5,462 bases of DNA from Archangium sp. (GTDB lineage: Bacteria > Myxococcota > Myxococcia > Myxococcales > Myxococcaceae): assembly GCA_016793585.1 (NCBI GenBank), contig JAEUJR010000972.1, positions 1 to 5,462 on the forward strand, given 5' to 3'. The notes below the pieces were generated by a model. That model had not been told where the DNA came from, did not search any database, and saw nothing but the letters and a program-made list of their open reading frames with translations. The position numbers were made by a program, and so were the translations under genes. Positions 1 through 4,424 of this stretch are shown piece by piece (position 1 is the stretch's first letter; every line of letters begins with the position of its first letter).

Positions 1-30
1 GAGCGCTTCACGCCGAAAGGAGCCGCATGA
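1..30 (+). CDS. C-terminal end of an upstream gene (partial, identity unknown)
   Basis: Frame 1 is open from the window edge and reads ERFTPKGAA before a TGA at 28-30. That stop overlaps the next start codon as ATGA, the same arrangement as the other junctions here, which is the main reason to take it as a real gene end. Nine residues are too few to identify it. The next gene resembles a membrane anti-sigma or ActD-like protein, and such genes often follow an ECF sigma factor gene, so a sigma factor is a plausible guess, by context only. Confidence 0.45.
   Translation, partial: ERFTPKGAA
17..22 (+). promoter_or_regulatory. Ribosome binding site for the 27-707 gene
   Basis: AAGGAG lies four bases before the ATG at 27 and is the best Shine-Dalgarno match in the window. 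It sits inside the last codons of the upstream frame, as expected for coupled genes, and supports this start. Confidence 0.7.
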
Positions 31-707
31 GCGAGCCACGGCCACTGCCTGACGCGTTGCTCGAGCGCTACGTCGCAGGCGATCTCACGGGTGAGAGCCT
101 CGCGAAGGTCGAGCGGGCGATCGCAGAGTCTGCGAAAGAGCGCGCCCGGGTCGAGGAGCTGCGAGCAGATTCGGCGGCGTTCCTCATTCGGCACCCACCC
201 GGCCCGCTCGCGGCGAAGCTCGAGAAGCCGAAGCACCGGTGGTTGCTCTGGTTGCCCCTCGCAGCGGCTGCGGCGGCGCTGCTCGTCTTCTTCGTTCGGC
301 CACCCGTGGAGCCCGAGAGCTCGGTGAAGGGCTCGGTCGTGCTGACGGTGTTCCGACAGCACGGTGACGACCCGGTGGAGCGGCTCGAGAACGGCGCGAC
401 GGTACGCCCAGGCGATCACGTGCGGTTCTCGATCACGGCGCCAACCGACGGCTTCGTGGCGGTGATCTCCCGTGATGGCGCGGGGAAGGTCTCGACCTAT
501 CACCCGTTCGGCAGTCAGCAGGCCGCCCCGCACAAAGCGAAGGAGCCGCTGTTGCAGAGCGCGATCGCCCTCGACGACGTGCGCGGCAAAGAGCGCGTCT
601 GGGCCGTGTTCAGTGAGAAGCCGTTCGAGCTCGCTCCGCTGGTTCAGCAGATCGAGCGGGGCGAAGAACCAAAGGGGCTGACGGCCGTCTTCGACTGGGT
701 GAAGTGA
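27..707 (+). CDS. Single-pass membrane protein, anti-sigma/ActD-like, with periplasmic DUF4384-like domain
   Basis: A 226-residue protein. Residues 8-60 are charged and helical (LPDALLERYVAGDLTGESL onward), like the cytoplasmic head of anti-sigma factors and of proteins annotated ActD-like in myxobacteria. There is no HxxxCxxC zinc motif and no cysteine anywhere, so it is not a classical ZAS anti-sigma factor. One membrane helix spans about 72-90 (WLLWLPLAAAAAALLVFFV) after a basic KPKHR, giving an N-in topology. Residues about 102-205 form a beta-rich domain with the DUF4384 pattern: RPGDHVRFSITAPTDGFVAVI, then a DGAGKVSTYHPF segment, then a strand ending in VWAVFS. This domain should be periplasmic. 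The ATG at 27 has a strong ribosome binding site. The stop overlaps the caspase gene as GTGA, so the two are probably made together. Role as sigma-factor partner and envelope sensor is inferred; binding to a sigma factor cannot be seen in the sequence. Confidence 0.8.
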   Translation: MSEPRPLPDALLERYVAGDLTGESLAKVERAIAESAKERARVEELRADSAAFLIRHPPGPLAAKLEKPKHRWLLWLPLAAAAAALLVFFVRPPVEPESSVKGSVVLTVFRQHGDDPVERLENGATVRPGDHVRFSITAPTDGFVAVISRDGAGKVSTYHPFGSQQAAPHKAKEPLLQSAIALDDVRGKERVWAVFSEKPFELAPLVQQIERGEEPKGLTAVFDWVK

Positions 708-2026
708 GCCCGGTGGCCACCTTCCGGCGCCTCGTTCTGGCGTGGTACGGCACGGGCGTGCGGTGGCTCTTCGCGGTGGTGTTGGTGGCTTCGACGCTCG
801 CCTCGGCGGAAGAGCGCTACGCGTTGATCATCGGCGCGAACTCGGGCTGGGAGATGGACAAGCCGCTGCGTCACGCCCAGTCAGATGCCGAGCGCGTCGC
901 GGGCGTGTTGATCGAGCTCGGCCAGTTCTCGAAAGAGCGCGTCACGGTGCTGCGCGAGCCCGACACGGCGATGGTGCGGCAGAAGCTCGACGCGCTCGGC
1001 CAGGCGGCGCGCACCAGCAACGGCCCGTCGCTCGTCTTCGTCTACTACTCGGGCCACGCCGACAGCACGATGCTGCACCTTCGTGGAGAGCCGCTCGGCT
1101 TCGACGAGCTGTACCAGCGGCTGCGAGACACCCAGGCCACCGTGCGGGTCGGCGTGTTCGATGCGTGTCGCGCGGGCGCCATTCTCGCGACGAAGGGTGG
1201 CACGCCGGTCGCTCCCTTCGACGTGAAGGTCGTCGACGAGCTCACCGTGCGTGGCCTCGCGGTGCTGACGTCGAGTGGCGCTGACGAGCTCTCGCAGGAG
1301 CAGCGCGCGCTGCAGGGCTCGGTCTTCACGCATCACTTCGTCTCGGGGCTTCGCGGCGCGGCTGATGGTGATGAAGACGGGCAGGTGACGCTCTCGGAGT
1401 CGTATCGCTACGCGCACCAGCGCACCGAGGCCGACACCGCCGCGACGCTCGTGCCGCAGAAGCCCGCGTTCCGCTACGAGCTCAAGGGGCAAGGCGATCT
1501 GATCGTGACGTGGCCTGCGAAAGCGAGCGCGAGGCTCGTGCTGCCGAAGGGTGCAGGCCAACGCTACGTCGTGGTGGACGAGACCGAGCGGCTCGTGGTG
1601 GCAGAAGGAAACTCCGATACCGATCACGCGCTCGCGATGGCGGTCGTGCCGGGCAAGTACGTCGTGAAGCAGGTGCTGCCCGACAAGCTGAACGTCGCGG
1701 CGGTGACGGTGGCCGAGGGCGCGCAGCTCGACCTCACGACGCTCAAGTACGTGTCGACTCCACGCAGCGCCGGCTTCGTGAAGGGCTTCGAGCTGCCGAT
1801 TCACCCACGCCCCGCGTTCTGGTTCGTCGCTGGAGCAGCCGTCATCACCGGCATCGCGTGGGCCATCGCGGGCGGGCGATCGCTGAGCCTCCGCAACGAC
1901 TACGCCTCGCTCTCGCGGCCACTCACCGGAGACGAGTCGCGTTCGCTCACCGGTTGGTCGCTCGCCTCGGACATCTCGATGGGCCTCACTGCCGCGCTCG
2001 GCATCGGAGCGGTCTTCACATGGTGA
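704..2026 (+). CDS. Exported, membrane-anchored caspase-family (C14) cysteine protease
   Basis: A 440-residue protein from the GTG at 704. A hydrophobic export segment (WLFAVVLVASTLASA, 21-35) follows basic residues and could be cleaved after Ala35 or kept as an anchor. The caspase fold follows: RYALIIGAN (38-46), catalytic His118 in FVYYSGHAD, catalytic Cys155 in FDACRAG, and the p10-like segment LTSSGADELSQEQ to VFTHHFVSGLRGAAD (188-221). The dyad is intact. Asp153 matches the acidic residue that gives metacaspases their preference for Arg/Lys at P1. An EF-hand-like loop is at 221-232. A beta-rich domain (about 277-350, with VVPGKYVVKQVLPDKLNVA) precedes two membrane segments at about 371-390 and 424-439, so the protease should face the periplasm from the inner membrane. 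The start is uncertain: GTG 713 has a better ribosome binding site (AAGTGAG, 702-708), and GTG 758 would leave a short signal. Its substrate is unknown; the co-encoded membrane protein upstream is an obvious candidate. Confidence 0.9.
   Translation: MSPVATFRRLVLAWYGTGVRWLFAVVLVASTLASAEERYALIIGANSGWEMDKPLRHAQSDAERVAGVLIELGQFSKERVTVLREPDTAMVRQKLDALGQAARTSNGPSLVFVYYSGHADSTMLHLRGEPLGFDELYQRLRDTQATVRVGVFDACRAGAILATKGGTPVAPFDVKVVDELTVRGLAVLTSSGADELSQEQRALQGSVFTHHFVSGLRGAADGDEDGQVTLSESYRYAHQRTEADTAATLVPQKPAFRYELKGQGDLIVTWPAKASARLVLPKGAGQRYVVVDETERLVVAEGNSDTDHALAMAVVPGKYVVKQVLPDKLNVAAVTVAEGAQLDLTTLKYVSTPRSAGFVKGFELPIHPRPAFWFVAGAAVITGIAWAIAGGRSLSLRNDYASLSRPLTGDESRSLTGWSLASDISMGLTAALGIGAVFTW
1364..1399 (+). 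other. EF-hand-like calcium-binding loop in the caspase
   Basis: Residues 221-232 (DGDEDGQVTLSE) fit the 12-residue EF-hand loop: acidic residues at positions 1, 3 and 5, Gly at 6, a hydrophobic residue at 8 and Glu at 12. Acidic D-x-D-x-D-G segments at this place occur in other bacterial caspase-like proteins. Calcium binding is inferred from the pattern. Confidence 0.6.
2006..2009 (+). promoter_or_regulatory. Ribosome binding site for the first NHL lipoprotein gene
   Basis: GGAG lies ten bases before the ATG at 2020, within the last codons of the caspase gene. With the lipoprotein signal that begins at this ATG, it fixes the start; the open frame continues far upstream but only as a shadow of the caspase gene. 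Confidence 0.5.
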
Positions 2027-3237
2027 CGCGCCTCGCCCTGCTCCTGGCCTTCGTGAGCGCGTGCACGATCTCGAGCCCGTTCGGCGTCGAGTGCGTCTCT
2101 GATCAGAACTGCGGCTGCGCCAACTGCTGCATCGCGTATCGGTGCACGGCCTTGGGCCCGCTCGTCAACGACGCCGGGTCGATGAACCAGGACGGTGGGG
2201 TGATGGGCTCCGATGCCGGCCCGCGTGCCTGGAGTGTGTCGACCTTCGCGGGTTCGACGCGCGGGTTCCGTGATGGAAAGGGCGCCGAGGCCCAGCTCGC
2301 GTCGCCTTCACAGCTCGCGCTCGACACCAACGGCCTGCTCTATGTCGCCGACACCGGCAACAACTGCATTCGCACCATCGACCCCGATGGCAACGTGGCC
2401 ACGCTCGCGCCGAACGATTGGCCCTGTGGCGGCACCGCGCTCGACGGGCCCGAAGGCGTCGCGGTCGACCCCTCCGGCAACGTCTACGTCGCGAACACGG
2501 GTAAGAACTGCGTGCTGCAGCGCACCCCTGCCGGCGTCGTCTCGGTCATCGGCGGCTCCTGCACGCAGCAGGCGAACGAGTGCCTGAACTCACCGAACCC
2601 GTCACGCTTCGCGCGGCCCTCGGCGGTGGCGTTCTCCGACCCGTACCTGCTCGTCACCGAGATCGCCGGCAATCGCGTTCGGTGGATCGACCTGCGCAGC
2701 GGCTCGGCGGGAACGCTCGCAGGTCAGGGCTCTGGCACGGCGCCGCTCACCGACGGCACCTGCAGCTTCACCACCCAGTGCTCCGGCAGCGCGACGGGAG
2801 CGAAGTTCAACGGCCCCTCGGGCATCGCGGTCGCGTCGCCCGGCGTCGTGTACGTCACCGACGTGTACAACTGCGCGCTGCGGCGAATGCAGCTTCAGCC
2901 CGGCTGCGCCATCACCACGCTCGGCCGCGCCGGCTGCCCGATGTTCGTCTCGGAAGACACCAGCGGCATCATTCGCAACGCGTGGGGTGTCGCGGCAGGC
3001 CGTGGCCCGCTCGCAGGCCTGGCCGTCGTCGCCGACACGGGCAATCACCGCATCGCGACCGTCGACGAGAACGGCGTGCTGGGCGTGATCGCCGGCACTC
3101 GCGTGAAGGGCTTCATGGACGGGCCAGCGCTCGAGGCGCAGTTCCAATTCCCGGCTGGCGTCGCGGTCGATGGCAGCGGCCGCATCTTCGTCTCCGACGG
3201 CTCGAACCACCGCATCAGACTCGTGGAGCCGAAATGA
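2020..3237 (+). CDS. NHL-repeat beta-propeller lipoprotein with N-terminal Cys cluster
   Basis: A 405-residue protein. The signal peptide MVTRLALLLAFVSAC ends in a lipobox (V-S-A-C), with lipidation at Cys15. Thr at +2 is not an inner-membrane retention signal, so the outer membrane is likely. Residues 25-42 form a compact six-cysteine cluster (ECVSDQNCGCANCC...C), followed by a flexible linker with two DAG units (50-68). The rest is a propeller of six NHL-type blades at about 96-130, 143-178, 199-235, 265-302, 320-359 and 377-402. The clearest motifs are LYVADTGNNCIRTID and VVADTGNHRIATVD. The strand WSVSTFAG (71-78) probably closes the last blade. Ten cysteines lie in the propeller, mostly at the turn where NHL repeats have N-x-R. 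The ATG overlaps the caspase stop (ATGGTGA), and the gene's own stop overlaps its paralogue. NHL propellers usually bind proteins, glycans or other ligands and some are enzymes; no catalytic site is recognisable, so function is unknown. Confidence 0.88.
   Translation: MVTRLALLLAFVSACTISSPFGVECVSDQNCGCANCCIAYRCTALGPLVNDAGSMNQDGGVMGSDAGPRAWSVSTFAGSTRGFRDGKGAEAQLASPSQLALDTNGLLYVADTGNNCIRTIDPDGNVATLAPNDWPCGGTALDGPEGVAVDPSGNVYVANTGKNCVLQRTPAGVVSVIGGSCTQQANECLNSPNPSRFARPSAVAFSDPYLLVTEIAGNRVRWIDLRSGSAGTLAGQGSGTAPLTDGTCSFTTQCSGSATGAKFNGPSGIAVASPGVVYVTDVYNCALRRMQLQPGCAITTLGRAGCPMFVSEDTSGIIRNAWGVAAGRGPLAGLAVVADTGNHRIATVDENGVLGVIAGTRVKGFMDGPALEAQFQFPAGVAVDGSGRIFVSDGSNHRIRLVEPK
2092..2145 (+). other. Six-cysteine mini-domain of the first NHL lipoprotein
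   Basis: Cysteines 25, 31, 33, 36, 37 and 42 fall within 18 residues directly after the lipidated N-terminus and before the DAG linker. In an oxidising periplasm or cell surface this would be a small disulfide knot; metal binding is the alternative. The paralogue downstream lacks it. Confidence 0.6.
3225..3228 (+). promoter_or_regulatory. Ribosome binding site for the second NHL lipoprotein gene
   Basis: GGAG sits five bases before the ATG at 3234, inside the codons for the final residues of the preceding gene. It supports this start over earlier ones in the same open frame. Confidence 0.55.
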
Positions 3238-4379
3238 GGGCGCTCCCGCTGGTGCTGCTCGTCGCGTGCGTTCCCGTGGGCGGGTTCGATGCGGGCGTGA
3301 TGATGCCGGTCGATGCTGGCGCCTCGATCGATGCAGGCGTCGACGCGGGCCAACCTCCGGGCTGGAAGCTGATGGACTTCGCAGGCACCGGCACCGCGGG
3401 GCTGATGGACGGTCCGATTGCGGTTGCGCAGTTCAATCAGCCCACCGCGCTCGCCATCGACGAGGTCGGCCAGCTCTTCGTCGCCGACACCGGCAATCGC
3501 GTGATCCGCAAGATCGATCTCAACGGTGAGGTGACGACGATCTCACAGCCGGTGTTCGTCGAGCCGCAGGGCATCGCGGTCGATTCGCGCGGCATCGTCT
3601 ACGTCTCCGACACCCGCGAGCAGTGCGTGAAGAGCCTCGACACGACCGGCCGCGTGCGCAGCTTCAGTGGAACGTGCGCGATGGGTCAGATGGGCTTCAT
3701 GCGCTGCTACGACAGCTCGCCGGGCACCGTGGGCCCAGGAGACATCGCCGGGCCGATGGGCCTCGCCGCCGACTCCGACGGAGGCATCGTCTACATCGCC
3801 GACCTCGAGCACCAGCTGGTTCGCTACGCGTTGACGGGTTCGAGACGGCTCGGCACGCTCGCTGGTCTCGCCGACACCTTCAGCTTCGTCGACGGGCCCT
3901 GCGGCAGGAACGACTGCTGCGGCACGCAGTTCAACTCGACGATTCCCGACTGCCGCGCGCAGAACACGGCCCGCTTCCGTGGGCCGAGCGCCGTCGCGTT
4001 GAACGAAGCCGGCGAGCTGCTGGTGGCCGACAAGAACAACTGCGCCATTCGCCGAATCACCACGCCGACGGCGACGCAGTGCCGGGTCTCGACCATCTTC
4101 GGAGCGAACTGCACGCCGGGCTCACCGCTCGCGACCTCGCTCAACCAACCGCTCGGCCTCGCCGCCGGCCCCAACGACACCGTCTTCGTGAGCGACTCGT
4201 TGAATCAGCGCGTGGTGCTGATCGACCCGTCACTGCCCATGAGCAACCGCCTGCTCGAGCTGCCCGGCCGAGGCACGCTGGCGAACCCGTGGGGCATCGT
4301 GGTGGCGAACGACGGCTCGGGCCGGGTGTTCGTCGTCGACTCCGGAAACAACCGGATTCGCGTGCTTCTCCCGCCCTGA
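3234..4379 (+). CDS. NHL-repeat beta-propeller lipoprotein, paralogue of the preceding gene
   Basis: A 381-residue protein. The short signal MRALPLVLLVAC has lipobox L-V-A-C with lipidation at Cys12; Val at +2 fits outer-membrane sorting. A linker with four DAG units (19-39) replaces the Cys cluster of its neighbour. Six NHL-type blades follow at about 69-104, 110-146, 173-210, 250-290, 305-343 and 352-380, with LFVADTGNRVIRKIDLNGEV, VYVSDTREQCVKSLD and VFVVDSGNNRIRVL as clear motifs. WKLMDFAG (44-51) matches the closing strand of the neighbour. Ten propeller cysteines (131, 148, 158, 223, 228, 229, 240, 270, 283, 293) mostly align with those of the neighbour, which points to tandem duplication followed by divergence. 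The start overlaps the previous stop as ATGA, so the pair is coupled and may act together. Ligand unknown. A 45-base gap with no T-rich terminator follows. Confidence 0.88.
   Translation: MRALPLVLLVACVPVGGFDAGVMMPVDAGASIDAGVDAGQPPGWKLMDFAGTGTAGLMDGPIAVAQFNQPTALAIDEVGQLFVADTGNRVIRKIDLNGEVTTISQPVFVEPQGIAVDSRGIVYVSDTREQCVKSLDTTGRVRSFSGTCAMGQMGFMRCYDSSPGTVGPGDIAGPMGLAADSDGGIVYIADLEHQLVRYALTGSRRLGTLAGLADTFSFVDGPCGRNDCCGTQFNSTIPDCRAQNTARFRGPSAVALNEAGELLVADKNNCAIRRITTPTATQCRVSTIFGANCTPGSPLATSLNQPLGLAAGPNDTVFVSDSLNQRVVLIDPSLPMSNRLLELPGRGTLANPWGIVVANDGSGRVFVVDSGNNRIRVLLPP
3285..3350 (+). repeat. DAG-repeat linker coding segment
   Basis: Four Asp-Ala-Gly units (DAG at 3288, 3312, 3330 and 3342) are separated by 5, 3 and 1 residues. 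The codons differ between units (gatgcgggc, gatgctggc, gatgcaggc, gacgcgggc), so selection on the protein, not recent slippage, seems to maintain them. Such linkers often tether a domain to the lipid anchor in myxobacterial lipoproteins. Confidence 0.6.
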
Positions 4380-4424
4380 AAACTCTTTTGTCCCACCTTT
4401 TCGCGGCCCGACGACTGACGGGCC
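4380..4424 (+). other. Intergenic gap with an inverted repeat abutting the next start codon
   Basis: This is the only non-coding gap between genes. Its first half is a T-rich, pyrimidine-rich stretch, unusual for this window. Its second half holds a perfect 6-bp inverted repeat, GGCCCG at 4405-4410 and CGGGCC at 4419-4424, with an 8-base loop, ending right before the ATG at 4425. No T-run follows, so it is not a typical intrinsic terminator. No convincing promoter was found: TTGTCC at 4388-4393 has no good -10 partner. There is no clear ribosome binding site either. Confidence 0.5.

Noticed and set aside
27..240. Zinc-binding (HxxxCxxC) anti-sigma domain
   Set aside because: The protein has no cysteines, so the classical ZAS motif is absent; only overall architecture resembles anti-sigma factors.
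881..1804. Long minus-strand open frame (307 codons) opposite the caspase gene
   Set aside because: It is rich in Arg, His and Val in the way expected of an antisense shadow in high-GC DNA, shows no recognisable domain, and lies wholly under a gene with clear catalytic motifs.
1510..2019. Upstream extension of the first NHL lipoprotein frame
   Set aside because: The extension is an Arg-rich shadow of the caspase gene; the lipoprotein signal with its GGAG site begins at 2020.
2602..3210. Minus-strand open frame opposite the first NHL lipoprotein
   Set aside because: Low-complexity Ala/Arg/Asp composition mirrors the NHL codons on the other strand; no domain or plausible start signal.
2580..3233. 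Upstream extension of the second NHL lipoprotein frame
   Set aside because: It is an Arg-rich shadow of the first NHL gene; the lipobox signal and ribosome binding site place the start at 3234.
2344..3496. 17-base direct repeats at 2344-2360 and 3480-3496 as a mobile-element or recombination signal
   Set aside because: Both encode the same VADTGN turn of NHL blades in paralogous genes, so homology explains them.
4388..4416. Possible sigma-70 promoter, TTGTCC with ACGACT 17 bases later
   Set aside because: The -10 element matches TATAAT at only two of six positions, so it is not supported.
4405..4424. Intrinsic terminator after the second NHL gene
   Set aside because: The 6-bp stem is followed by ATGAAAACC and not by a T-run, so the hairpin is more likely regulatory or incidental.
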